DNA of 64,000 nt, taken from Megaustenia siamemsis (Eukaryota > Mollusca > Gastropoda > Stylommatophora > Ariophantidae). A program made the translations under genes and the position numbers. Every line of letters starts with the position of its first letter. Position 1 is the stretch's first letter. Under the pieces are notes generated by a model. That model was not told where the DNA came from and did not search any database. It was given only the letters and a program-made list of their open reading frames with translations. This document shows positions 11,767 to 22,150 of the stretch, one piece after another. The DNA lies in contig JAVIAB010000041.1 in the NCBI GenBank assembly GCA_032433765.1, positions 79,623,982 through 79,687,981 of the forward strand, read 5' to 3'.

Positions 11767-12157
11767 AGATGGATTGATGGACATCTAGAAACACTAGGAA
11801 ACAACAGAAGTAGAGGCCAACAGTAGAGTAAAAGATGGATTGATGGGATATTAGAAACACTAGGAAACATAACAACAGTAGAGGCCAACAGAAGAGTAAA
11901 AGATGGATTGATGGAATATTAGAAACACTAGGAAACATAACAACAGGAGAGGCCAACAGTAGAGTAAAAGATGGATTGATGGAATATTAGAAACACTAGG
12001 AAACATAACCGCAGTAGAGGCCAACAGTAGAGTAAAAGATGGATTGATGGAATATTTTAAACACTAGGAAACATAACAGCAGTAGAGGCCAACAGTGGAG
12101 TAAAAGATGGATTGATGGAATATTTTAAACACTAGGAAACATAACAACAGTAGAGTA
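11767..12157. repeat. 68-bp minisatellite, about 6 copies, LINE-derived
   Basis: AGATGGATTGATGG anchors occur at 11767, 11833, 11901, 11969, 12037 and 12105, giving spacings of 66 then 68 bp. One frame of the unit encodes RWIDGILETLGN followed by ITTVEANSRVK, a LINE C-terminal motif. The last two units carry TATTTTAAA instead of TATTAGAAA. Confidence 0.93.
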
Positions 12158-14811
12158 ACACTCACTCTCTATCTCCCACCACACCAACTCTCTCTATCTC
12201 CCACCACACTCACTCTCTATCTCCCACCACACCAACTCTCTCTTCCTCCCTCCACACTCACTCGCTCTCTCCCACCGGAACACACACTTTATCGCACCAC
12301 ACTCACTCTCTCTCTCTCCCACCACACCAACTCTCTCTCCCACCACACTCACTCTCTCTCTCCCACCACACCAACTCTCTCTCCCACCACACTCACTCTC
12401 TCTTTCTCACACCACACTCATTCTCTCTCCCACCACACTCACTCTCTCTCCCACCACACTCACTCTCTTTTTCTCCCACCACACTCACTCTCTCTTTCTC
12501 CCACCATACTCACTCTCTCTTTCTCCAACCACACTCTCTCTCTCCAACACACTCATTCTCTCTTTCTCACATCACACTCATTCTCTCTCTCTCACACCAC
12601 ACTCACTCTCTCTCCCACCACACTCACTCTCTCTTTCTCACATCACACTCATTCTCTCTCTCTCACACCACACTCACTCTCTCTCCCACCACACTCACTC
12701 TCTCTTTCTCACATCACACTCATTCTCTCTCTCTCCCACCACACTCACTCTCGCTTTCTCCCACCACACCAACTCTCTCTTTCTCCCTCCACACTCACTC
12801 ACTCTCTCCCACCAAAACACACACTTTATCGCACCACACTCACTCTCTCTCTCTCCCACCACACCAACTCTCTCTCCCACCACACTCACTCTCTCTCTCC
12901 CACCAAACTCACTCTCTCTTTCTCATACCACACTCATTCTCTCTCTCCCACCATACTCACTCTCTCTTTCCCACCACACTCACTCTCTCTCCCACCACAC
13001 TCATTCTCTCTCTCCCACAACACACTCTCTCTCTATCTCCCACCACACTCACTCTCTCTCCCACCACACCAACTCTCTCTATCTCCCACCACACTCACTC
13101 ACTCTCTCCCACCGGAACACACACTTTCTCACACAACACTCATTCTCTCTCTCCCACCGCACTCATTCTCTCTCTCCCACCACACTCACTCTCTATCTCC
13201 CACCACACTCACTCTCTCTCTCCCACCACACTCACTCTCTCTTTCTCACACCACACTCATTCTCTCTCTCCCACCACACTCACGCTCTCTCTCCCACCAC
13301 ACTCACTCTCTCTCCCACCACACTCATTCTCTCTCTCCCACCACACACTCTCTCTCTCCCACCACACTCATTCTCTCTCTCCCACCCCAATCATTCTCTC
13401 TCTCCCACCACACTCACTCTCTCTCTCCCACCACACTCATTCTCTCTTTCTCACACCACACTCACTCTCTCTTTCTCCCACCGTACTCACTCTCTCTTTC
13501 TCCAACCACACTCTCTCTCTCTCTCAACACACTCACTCTCTCTTTCTCACATCACACTCATTCTCTCTTTCTCACACCACACTCATTCTCTCTCTCACAC
13601 ACCACACTCACTCTCTCTCCCACCACACTCACTCTCTCTTTCTCACATCACACTCATTCTCTCTCTCACACCACACTAACTCTCTCTCCCACCACACTCA
13701 CTCTCACTTTCTCCCACCACACTCACTCTCTCTTTCTCCCACCATACTCACTCTCTTTCTCCCACCACACACACTCTCTTTCTCCCACCACACTCACTCT
13801 CTATCTCCCACTACACTCACTCTCTATTTCCCACCACACTCACTCTCTATCTCCCACCACACCAACTCTCTCTATCTCCCACCACACCAACTCTCTCTAT
13901 CTCCCACTACACTCACTCTCTCTCTCCCTCCACACTCACTCTCTCTCCCACCACACTCACTCTCTCTCTCCCACCACACTCACTCTCTATCTCCCACCAC
14001 ACTCACTCTCTCTCTCCCACCACACCAACTCTCTCTATCTCCCACCACACTCACTCACTCTCTCCCACCGGAACATACACTTTCTCACACCACACTCATT
14101 CTCTCTCTCCCACCACACTCATTCTCTCTCTCTCCCACCACACTCACTCTCTATCTCCCACCACACTCACTCTCTCTCTCCCATCACACGCACTCTCTCT
14201 TTCTCACACCACACTCATTCTCTCTCTCCCACCACACTCACTCTCTCTCCCACCACACTCACTCTCTCTTTCCCACCACACTCATTTTCTCTCTCCTACC
14301 ACACTCTCTCTCTCCCACCACACTCACTCTCTCTCTCCCACCCACTCATTCTCTCTCTCCCACCACACTCTCTCTCTCTCCCACCACACTCACTCTCTCT
14401 CTCCCACCACACTCACTCTCTCTACCACCACACTCATTCTCTCTTTCTCACACCACACTCATTCTCTCTCTCCCACCACACTCACTCTCTATCTCCCACC
14501 ACACCAACTCTCTCTATCTCCCACCACACTCACTCTCTATCTCCCACCACACCAACTCTCTCTTTCTCCCTCCACACTTACTCACTCTCTCCCACCGGAA
14601 CACACACTTTATCGCACCACACTCACTCTCTCTCTCTCCCACCACACCAACTCTCTCTCCCACCACACTCACTCTCTCTCTCCCACCACACCAACTCTCT
14701 CTCCCACCACACTCACTCTCTCTTTCTCCCACCATACTCACTCTCGCTTTCTCCCACCACACACACTATCTTTCTCCCACCACACTCACTCTCTATCTCC
14801 CACCACACTCA
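12158..14811. repeat. ~21-bp minisatellite, nearly G-free
   Basis: Variable units around CTCTCTCTCCCACCACACTCA, with lengths from about 17 to 26 bp. A rarer block (CCCACCGGAACACACACTTT) recurs near 12268, 12813, 13108, 14063 and 14593, showing that longer segments have been duplicated. The plus strand is almost free of G. No gene. Confidence 0.93.
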
Positions 14812-15174
14812 TAGCCTAGCACTCTCTCTACACACAAACACACAGAAACATTGATGCATATTTTCGTTCTCTTTTTCTTTCCTTACACGTACACTCACAC
14901 ACACTCACACACACACACACACACACACAGGGCTAGACGACAGCGACAGGACTGGGAGCTGTCTGTGACTCATAGCCTGATGGCTTTCGATTGAGCAAGA
15001 ACCATACAGACCCTACTCAACCTCTTCGATGTGTCTCTAGTAACAGACTAACCAGTCTAGTTTGGTGAAACGAGTAGGGATCGAAGAGGGAATGTAACCC
15101 AATAGGCCATACTCAAAATTATGTGCTGAAATCGGATGTGTTGGGCTGAAAGTGTGGATAAATTACAACAGAGC
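14812..15174. other. Spacer with CA microsatellite and paired complementary segments
   Basis: A (CA)n tract lies at about 14887-14929. Between 15011 and 15089 two segments are each followed by their exact complement in interleaved order (see findings). No protein-coding exon is recognised on either strand. Confidence 0.6.
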
Positions 15175-18136
15175 GCATCTACGCCACTTAAAGCCCTGCC
15201 AAGGTCGGATGACATCTACGCCACTTAAAGCCCTGCCAAGGTCGGATGACATCTACGCCACTTAAAGCCCTGCCAAGGTCGGATGACATCTACGCCACTT
15301 AACGCCCTGCCAAGGTCGGATGACATCTACGCCACTTAACGCCCTGCCAAGGTCGGATGACATCTACGCCACTTAACGCCCTGCCAAGGTAGGATGACAT
15401 CTACGCCACTTAACGCCCTGCCAAGGTCGGATGACATCTACGCCACTTAAAGCCCTGCCAAGGTCGGATGACATCTACGCCACTTAACGCCCTGCCAAGG
15501 TCGGATGACATCTACGCCACTTAACGCCCTGCTAAGGTCGGATGACATCTACGTCACTTAACGCCCTGCCAAGGTCGGATGACATCTACGCCACTTAACG
15601 CCCTGCCAAGGTCGGATGACATCTACGCCACTTAACGCCCTGCCAAGGTCGGATGACATCTACGCCACTTAAAGCCCTGCCAAGGTCGGATGACATCTAC
15701 GCCACTTAAAGCCCTGCCAAGGTCGGATGACATCTACGCCACTTAAAGCCCTGCCAAGGTCGGATGACATCTACGCCACTTAAAGCCCTGCCAAGGTCGG
15801 ATGACATCTACGCCACTTAACGCCCTGCTAAGGTCGGATGACATCTACGCCACTTAACGCCCTGCTAAGGTCGGATGACATCTACGCCACTTAACGCCCT
15901 GCCAAGGTCGGATGACATCTACGCCACTTAACGCCCTGCCAAGGTCGGATGACATCTACGCCACTTAACGCCCTGCCAAGGTCGGATGACATCTACGCCA
16001 CTTAACGCCCTGCCAAGGTCGGATGACATCTACGCCACTTAACGCCCTGCCAAGGTCGGATGACATCTACGCCACTTAACGCCCTGCCAAGGTCGGATGA
16101 CATCTACGCCACTTAAAGCCCTGCCAAGGTCGGATGACATCTACGCCACTTAAAGCCCTGCCAAGGTCGGATGACATCTACGCCACTTAAAGCCCTGCCA
16201 AGGTCGGATGACATCTACGCCACTTAAAGCCCTGCCAAGGTCGGATGACATCTACGCCACTTAAAGCCCTGCCAAGGTCGGATGACATCTACGCCACTTA
16301 AAGCCCTGCCAAGGTCGGATGACATCTACGCCACTTAAAGCCCTGCCAAGGTCGGATGACATCTACGCCACTTAACGCCCTGCCAAGGTCGGATGACATC
16401 TACGCCACTTAACGCCCTGCCAAGGTCGGATGACATCTACGCCACTTAAAGCCCTGCCAAGGTCGGATGACATCTACGCCACTTAACGCCCTGCCAAGGA
16501 CGGATGACATCTACGCCACTTAACGCCCTGCCAAGGACGGATGACATCTACGCCACTTAACGCCCTGCTAAGGACGGATGACATCTACGCCACTTAACGC
16601 CCTGCTAAGGTCGGATGACATCTACGCCACTTAACGCCCTGCTAAGGTCGGATGACATCTACGCCACTTAACGCCCTGCCAAGGTCGGATGACATCTACG
16701 CCACTTAACGCCATGCCAAGATCGGATGACATCTACGCCACTTAACGCCCTGCTAAGGTCGGATGACATCTACGCCACTTAACGCCCTGCCAAGGTCGGA
16801 TGACATCTACGCCACTTAACGCCCTGCCAAGGTCGGATGACATCTACGCCACTTAACGCCCTGCCAAGGTCGGATGACATCTACGCCACTTAACGCCCTG
16901 CCAAGGTCGGATGACATCTACGCCACTTAACGCCCTGCTAAGGTCGGATGACATCTACGCCACTTAACGCCCTGCTAAGGACGGATGACATCTACGCCAC
17001 TTAACGCCCTGCCAAGGTCGGATGACATCTACGCCACTTAACGCCCTGCCAAGGTCGGATGACATCTACGACACTTAACGCCCTGCTAAGGACGGATGAC
17101 ATCTACGCCACTTAACGCCCTGCCAAGGTCGGATGACATCTACGCCACTTAACGCCCTGCTAAGGTCGGATGACATCTACGCCACTTAACGCCCTGCTAA
17201 GGTCGGATGACATCTACGCCACTTAACGCCCTGCTAAGGTCGGATGACATCTACGCCACTTAACGCCCTGCTAAGGTCGGATGACATCTACGCCACTTAA
17301 CGCCCTGCTAAGGTCGGATGACATCTACGCCACTTAACGCCCTGCTAAGGTCGGATGACATCTACGCCACTTTACGCCCTGCTAAGGTCGGATGACATCT
17401 ACGCCACTTAACGCCCTGCTAAGGTCGGATGACATCTACGCCACTTAACGCCCTGCTAAGGACGGATGACATCTACGCCACTTAACGCCCTGCTAAGGTC
17501 GGATGACATCTACGCCACTTAAAGCCCTGCTAAGGTCGGATGACATCTACGCCACTTAACGCCCTGCTAAGGACGGATGACATCTACGCCACTTAACGCC
17601 CTGCTAAGGTCGGATGACATCTACGCCACTTAACGCCCTGCTAAGGTCGGATGACATCTACGCCACTTAACGCCCTGCTAAGGTCGGATGACATCTACGC
17701 CACTTAACGCCCTGCTAAGGTCGGATGACATCTACGCCACTTAACGCCCTGCTAAGGTCGGATGACATCTACGCCACTTAACGCCCTGCTAAGGTCGGAT
17801 GACATCTACGCCACTTAACGCCCTGCTAAGGTCGGATGACATCTACGCCACTTAACGCCCTGCTAAGGACGGATGACATCTACGCCACTTAACGCCCTGC
17901 TAAGGTCGGATGACATCTACGCCACTTAACGCCCTGCTAAGGTCGGATGACATCTACGCCACTTAACGCCCTGCTAAGGTCGGATGACATCTACGCCACT
18001 TAACGCCCTGCTAAGGTCGGATGACATCTACGCCACTTAACGCCCTGCTAAGGTCGGATGACATCTACGCCACTTAACGCCCTGCTAAGGTCGGATGACA
18101 TCTACGCCACTTAACGCCCTGCTAAGGACGGATGAC
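15175..18136. repeat. 37-bp satellite, about 80 copies
   Basis: Highly regular 37-bp units (GATGACATCTACGCCACTTA, then ACGCCCTGCCAAGGTCG). Polymorphic sites are AACGCC/AAAGCC, GCCAAGG/GCTAAGG and GGTCGG/GGACGG. Variants are not random: AAAGCC and GCCAAGG dominate before about 16.5 kb, and GCTAAGG dominates after about 16.9 kb. Each unit keeps two or three CpG dinucleotides. Neither frame nor flank shows a recognisable protein origin. Confidence 0.97.
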
Positions 18137-18407
18137 GAAGTAGACCGATCAGTTCCTTCAGCAGTCATCGGACGAACAAGAGAAAACACACACATACACT
18201 CACTATCTCTTTATTTTTATACACATACGCACAAAATATATACACAAAAACACACACAATCTCGTATTTAACATACGTATGAAACACACACACACACACT
18301 CATACACAACAGAATAAAGACATTCAAACAATGTTCCATTAGCCAGCGACAAAAACAATCGATCCATTCTTTACGCAAATTTCTCATCATTAGGTCGCGT
18401 GTTCTCT
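18137..18407. other. AT/CA-rich spacer
   Basis: About 270 bp with CA-rich runs near 18186-18300. No exon, RNA gene or transposon recognised. Confidence 0.6.
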
Positions 18408-19931
18408 ACAGAACGTTACATTCACCACAACCCGTCTGAAAGAATCTCTGTCTCTAGTCAGATCTCCCACAGAACGTTACATTCACCACAACCCGTCTGA
18501 AAGAATCTCTGTCTCTAGTCAGATCTCCCACAGAACGTTACATTCACCACAGCCCGTCTGAAAGAATCTCTGTCTCTAGTCAGATCTCCCACAGAACGTT
18601 ACATTCACCACAGCCCGTCTGAAAGAATCTCTGTCTCTAGCCAGATCTCCCACAGAACGTTACATTCACCCCAGCCCGTGTGAAAGAATCTCTGTCTCTA
18701 GTCAGATCTCCCACAGAACGTTACATTCACCACAGCCCGTGTGAAAGAATCTCTGTCTCTAGTCAGATCTCCCACAGAACGTTACATTCACCACAGCCCG
18801 TGTGAAAGAATCTCTGTCTCTAGCCAGATCTCCCACAGAACGTTACATTCACCCCAGCCCGTGTGAAAGAATCTCTGTCTCTAGTCAGATCTCCCACAGA
18901 ACGTTACATTCACCACAGCCCGTCTGAAAGGAGTTCTGTCTCTAGCCAGATCTCCCACAGAACGTTACATTCACCACAGCCCGTCTGAAAGGAGTTCTGT
19001 CTCTAGCTAGATCTCCCACAGAACGTTACATTCACCACAGCCCGTCTGAAAGGAGTTCTGTCTCTAGCCAGATCTCCCACAGAACGTTACATTCACCACA
19101 GCCCGTCTGAAAGAATCTCTGTCTCTAGCTAGATCTCCCACAGAACGTTACATTCACCACAGCCCGTCTGAAAGGAGTTCTGTCTCTAGCCAGATCTCCC
19201 ACAGAACGTTACATTCACCACAGCCCGTCTGAAAGGAGTTCTGTCTCTAGCCAGATCTCCCACAGAACGTTACATTCACCACAGCCCGTCTGAAAGAATC
19301 TCTGTCTCTAGCCAGATCTCCCACAGAACGTTACATTCACCACAGCCCGTCTGAAAGAATCTCTGTCTCTAGCCAGATCTCCCACAGAACGTTACATTCA
19401 CCACAGCCCGTCTGAAAGAATCTCTGTCTCTAGCCAGATCTCCCACAGAACGTTACATTCACCACAGCCCGTCTGAAAGAATCTCTGTCTCTAGCCAGAT
19501 CTCCCACAGAACGTTACATTCACCACAGCCCGTCTGAAAGAATCTCTGTTTCTAGCCAGATCTCCCACAGAACGTTACATTCACCACAGCCCGTCTGAAA
19601 GAATCTCTGTCTCTAGTCAGATCTCCCACAGAACGTTACATTCACCACAGCCCGTCTGAAAGAATCTCTGTCTCTAGCCAGATCTCCCACAGAACGTTAC
19701 ATTCACCACAGCCCGTCTGAAAGAATCTCTGTCTCTAGCCAGATCTCCAACAGAACGTTACATTCACCACAGCCCGTCTGAAAAAATCTCTGTCTCTAGC
19801 CAGATCTCCCACAGAACGTTACATTCACCACAGCCCGTCTGAAAGAATCTCTGTCTCTAGCCAGATCTCCCACAGAACGTTACATTCATAACAGCCCGTC
19901 TGAAAGAATCTCTGTCTCTAGCCAGATCTCC
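18408..19931. repeat. 61-bp minisatellite, about 25 copies, LINE-derived
   Basis: Regular 61-bp units beginning ACAGAACGTTACATTCACCA. Variant units with GGAGTTCTGTC instead of GAATCTCTGTC cluster at about 18930-19240. Read on the minus strand the unit encodes GDLARDRDSFRRAVVNVT, a C-terminal LINE motif. The single-copy sequence right after the array (19932 on) continues the same LINE on the minus strand. Confidence 0.96.
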
Positions 19932-20154
19932 GACATTTTCTGTTGCCATGTTCATGGCCTCCTTGATGACTTGAAATCACCTTCTTGGTGTGTCCCTGAT
20001 GCGTCACACAGGAACCAAACCTTCCATTATTGTTCTTTCCAGACCGTCTTTTGACGTGTCCACAGTATTGAAATTTGTTATGTAGAATAGTATTTATTAG
20101 CCAGTTCTTTTTACTGTTTGATTCATTTAATATGTCTTCATTGTTCTTTTTCAT
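19918..20154 (-). mobile_element. LINE C-terminal fragment next to the 61-bp array
   Basis: On the minus strand, from 20154 downward, it reads NEDILNESNSKKNWLINT, then KFQYCGHVKRRSGK, and in a shifted frame EAMNMATENVGDLARDRD, which leads straight into the 61-bp repeat. This is the usual order of the GHV(K/M)R and A-DR--(W/F)R blocks at a LINE ORF2 C-terminus. Frameshifts make it non-functional. Its upper end lies within 20 bp of the splice acceptor of the exon at 20174. Confidence 0.72.
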
Positions 20155-20173
20155 TATCCATTATGCAAATTAG

Positions 20174-20399
20174 CACGCAGAAAAAGGAAATTACCATCCC
20201 AGGTGTACCGGCTGAGGCCGTACGGCTATTGGTGGACTTCGCATACACGCGAACAGCACGGCTGACGCCGGAAAATATCGAGGTGCTGCTTCCGGTGGCT
20301 GACCAGTACCACGTGACAGGGCTGATGAAGCTGTGCTGTGAGTACCTTCACAAGAACCTCTCACACGAGAACTGCATCGGGATACTGCAGTTTGCGCAG
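20174..20399 (+). CDS. Internal exon of a KLHL10-like BTB-BACK-Kelch protein
   Basis: A 226-bp exon with an AG acceptor at 20172-20173 behind a pyrimidine-rich tract and a GT donor at 20400. It completes a codon with its first base and then encodes 75 residues without a stop. The peptide runs TQKKEITIPGVPAEAVRLL, DFAYTRTARLTPENIEVLL, ADQYHVTGLMKLCCEYL and NLSHENCIGILQFAQ. The AYT(G/R) turn, PEN(V/I)--LL--AD and CC-(Y/F)L---L---NCIGI blocks are the second half of a BTB domain entering the BACK domain. The AYTRT and NCIGI details point to KLHL10-type Cullin-3 adaptors; this is recognition from memory, not a search. GC content is far higher than its surroundings. BTB start, rest of BACK and Kelch repeats are not in this window, so flanking introns are long and repeat-filled, or the exon is an isolated copy. 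Confidence 0.82.
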
Positions 20400-20570
20400 G
20401 TAGGCTCAATGGGGATGTATGCAATTGTCCGGGAGGGCTGGGAGATTATGGACAGGTCGAACACCAAATTCATTATTTGTGTAGATGTACTCAGTGTAAG
20501 AATTGTTCTTGTGGTAATAGGTATTGCTTTGTGTTGAAGTATTTCTGGTAGCTGTCCCAATACATGGTTT
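20400..20570 (+). other. Start of the downstream intron
   Basis: Non-repetitive sequence after the GT donor. The frame stays open to about 20537 by chance but loses resemblance to BACK domains right at the donor. No second exon seen before the 15-bp array. Confidence 0.55.
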
Positions 20571-20916
20571 GACTTGTTGCGTCTTGCCTTGTTGTGTCTT
20601 GTCTTGTTGTGTCTTGTCTTGTTGTGTCTTGTTACGTCTTGTCTTGTTGCGTCTTGTCTTGTTGTGTCTTGTCTTGTTGTGTCTTGTCTTGTTGTGTCTT
20701 GTCTTGTTACGTCTTGTCTTGTGTCTTGTCTTGTTGTGTCTTGTCTTGTTGTGACTTGCCTTGTTGTGTCTTGTCTTGTTGTGTCTTGTTACGTCTTGTC
20801 TTGTTGCGTCTTGTCTTGTTGTGTCTTGCCTTGTTGTGTCTTGTCTTGTTACGTCTTGTCTTGTGTCTTGTCTTGTTGTGTCTTGTCTTGTTGTGACTTG
20901 CCTTGTTGTGTCTTGC
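20571..20916. repeat. 15-bp minisatellite, left part
   Basis: Units of TTGTCTTGTTGTGTC and TTGTCTTGTTACGTC, plus TTGCC variants. The plus strand is nearly A-free. This is the portion of the 15-bp array left of the LTR retrotransposon insertion. It lies in the presumed intron following the KLHL10-like exon. Confidence 0.95.
20913..20916. other. Target-site duplication, left copy (TTGC)
   Basis: TTGC immediately before the 5' LTR matches TTGC at 27727-27730 immediately after the 3' LTR. An uninterrupted paralogous array stretch at 27839-27890 reads through the same junction (GTGTCTTGCTTTGTTACGTC), supporting this as the integration point. Confidence 0.8.
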
Positions 20917-22002
20917 TGTTATAGTGTGACTCAGTCATGGGCGATAATGGAAGAATAGAAGAATATGACGATAGACAGAAGAATAAAAGAATGAGGCGAT
21001 GACGATGTGAAGTAGGATAGTTTTAGGCGGCGTAGAAAAGACACTCTTCAGAGGATTAGGAAGGAGACGTTAAGTCTACCCAACTCAGTCGCTGAGTCGT
21101 AATCAACTTGAAGATTACCAGTGAAATGCGTACAGGTGGTCAGCCTAAAGCCAGACAGATGTTTGCTCTGGTCGACAAAGTTGCGTAACGCAACGACACG
21201 GCCGCTGGTTCCTAGGAAACTCTTATATCGGCAGACGCCTTGAAGTCCAGTGAAGACCTGAGATGAAAGCGGACAACTAAACTGCCCCGCGTAATCAAAA
21301 GACCAGGTTATCTTTACGTTCAACAGTGATTACTCTTTGAGTCTCTGAATTGGAAATCGCCTGGAGTTTTAGTTGTTAGGGGACGGACTTAGGAAGATGG
21401 ACAGGTTCGACAGGACTCCTAAAGTAATAAGACTTTGGAGATAATTAAAAAAAGGCGGAGCTAGAGAGATAGTGACGGTCAAGAGACGTAGGTTAGGCCG
21501 TATCAGTGGTCGGGGGGGTGTGGTCACCTGGGACTTAAACCCCGAGACCCTGGGAACTAGGGAGATTTAGGAGAGGAGAGGCGCAGAATGTTTTTGGGGC
21601 GAGGAGCAGTAGCTAGAGAGACATTCAGCTACACTCGGTGAGACTCAGCTACACTCAGCCAGACTCGAGACAATTCGGCCACACTCGGCCAGACTGAGCA
21701 CATTCAGATACTAGTTGCTCAGCACTATCAGAAAGAGACAGGCAGATGTACTTAAGAATACTATACGGAGTATACGGTCAACAAGATAGATAGATAACCA
21801 CAGGTAGAACTTTATGAATACGAAACTGCCACACACAAATGTTATTTGACAATTCATCATCGCCGATAGGCTATGTCAAGTAACACCAATAAAGACCTTG
21901 TTTATACTTGTACTAAAAAGATTGATGAGTTATATATGTGTGTCAAAGGAAAGTACAAGTAGTAAAGTCAGAGTAAAGAAGTTTGAAAGAAACTCTGCAA
22001 CA
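20917..22002 (+). repeat. 5' LTR
   Basis: Begins TGTTATAGTGTGAC and ends CTGCAACA. Apart from one G indel near 21371 and one G/T change near 21950, it is identical to the 3' LTR until GTACAAGTAGTAA at about 21964. The last ~38 bp differ. It contains a cluster of short direct repeats (CAGCTACACTC and CACACTCGGCCAGACT types) at about 21624-21712, possibly regulatory. Confidence 0.92.
21888..21893 (+). promoter_or_regulatory. Candidate polyadenylation signal in the 5' LTR
   Basis: AATAAA followed by the T/G-rich CCTTGTTTATACTTGTACT. The equivalent hexamer in the 3' LTR is at 27616-27621, where it would act to end the element's RNA. Confidence 0.5.
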
Positions 22003-22150
22003 TCTTATCATTCCTTTCTGTTGCCGTGACGCAGGATTTTATTCTTTTAAAGAAGAAGATAGAAAGAAGCTATGAAGATGCTCTGCAACATCACATTTCC
22101 TTTCTGGTGCACGTGACCAGGACTTTATTCTTTTAAAGAAGGACCTGGAA
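21971..22150 (+). repeat. Imperfect ~88-bp tandem duplication of LTR end plus leader
   Basis: Two consecutive copies share CTCTGCAACATC, a TTTCCTTTCTG-type segment, a CGTGAC core and TTTATTCTTTTAAAGAAG. The first copy spans the end of the 5' LTR; the second lies wholly in the leader. The end of the 3' LTR (GACAGAAAGAAGCATGAAGA) resembles the second copy (GATAGAAAGAAGCTATGAAG) more than the first. Confidence 0.65.

Larger units (their letters stand above)
10854..12157 (+). mobile_element. Second LINE C-terminal fragment, interrupted by two minisatellites
   Basis: Translated pieces in order are RRIMRNILGDKIRNEELRK (10861 on), KWYGHVIRQKDQ near 11666-11705, then RPRNRWIDG and LETLGNITTVEANRRVK (11750 on). 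These match the order of conserved C-terminal LINE blocks. The first block has become a 35-bp array and the last a 68-bp array, while the middle stays single copy. Frames shift between blocks, so no protein is made. Confidence 0.75.

Noticed and set aside
15175..18136. LINE origin for the 37-bp satellite
   Set aside because: Six-frame reading of the unit and both flanks gave no LINE motif, unlike the 25-, 35-, 61- and 68-bp arrays.
15175..19931. CRISPR-like regular arrays
   Set aside because: The 37-bp and 61-bp repeats are head to tail with no unique spacers, next to animal transposons and an intron-bearing gene.
21048..21323. 91-codon minus-strand frame, found again at 26777-27052
   Set aside because: Appears twice only because it lies in the two LTRs; no recognisable domain.
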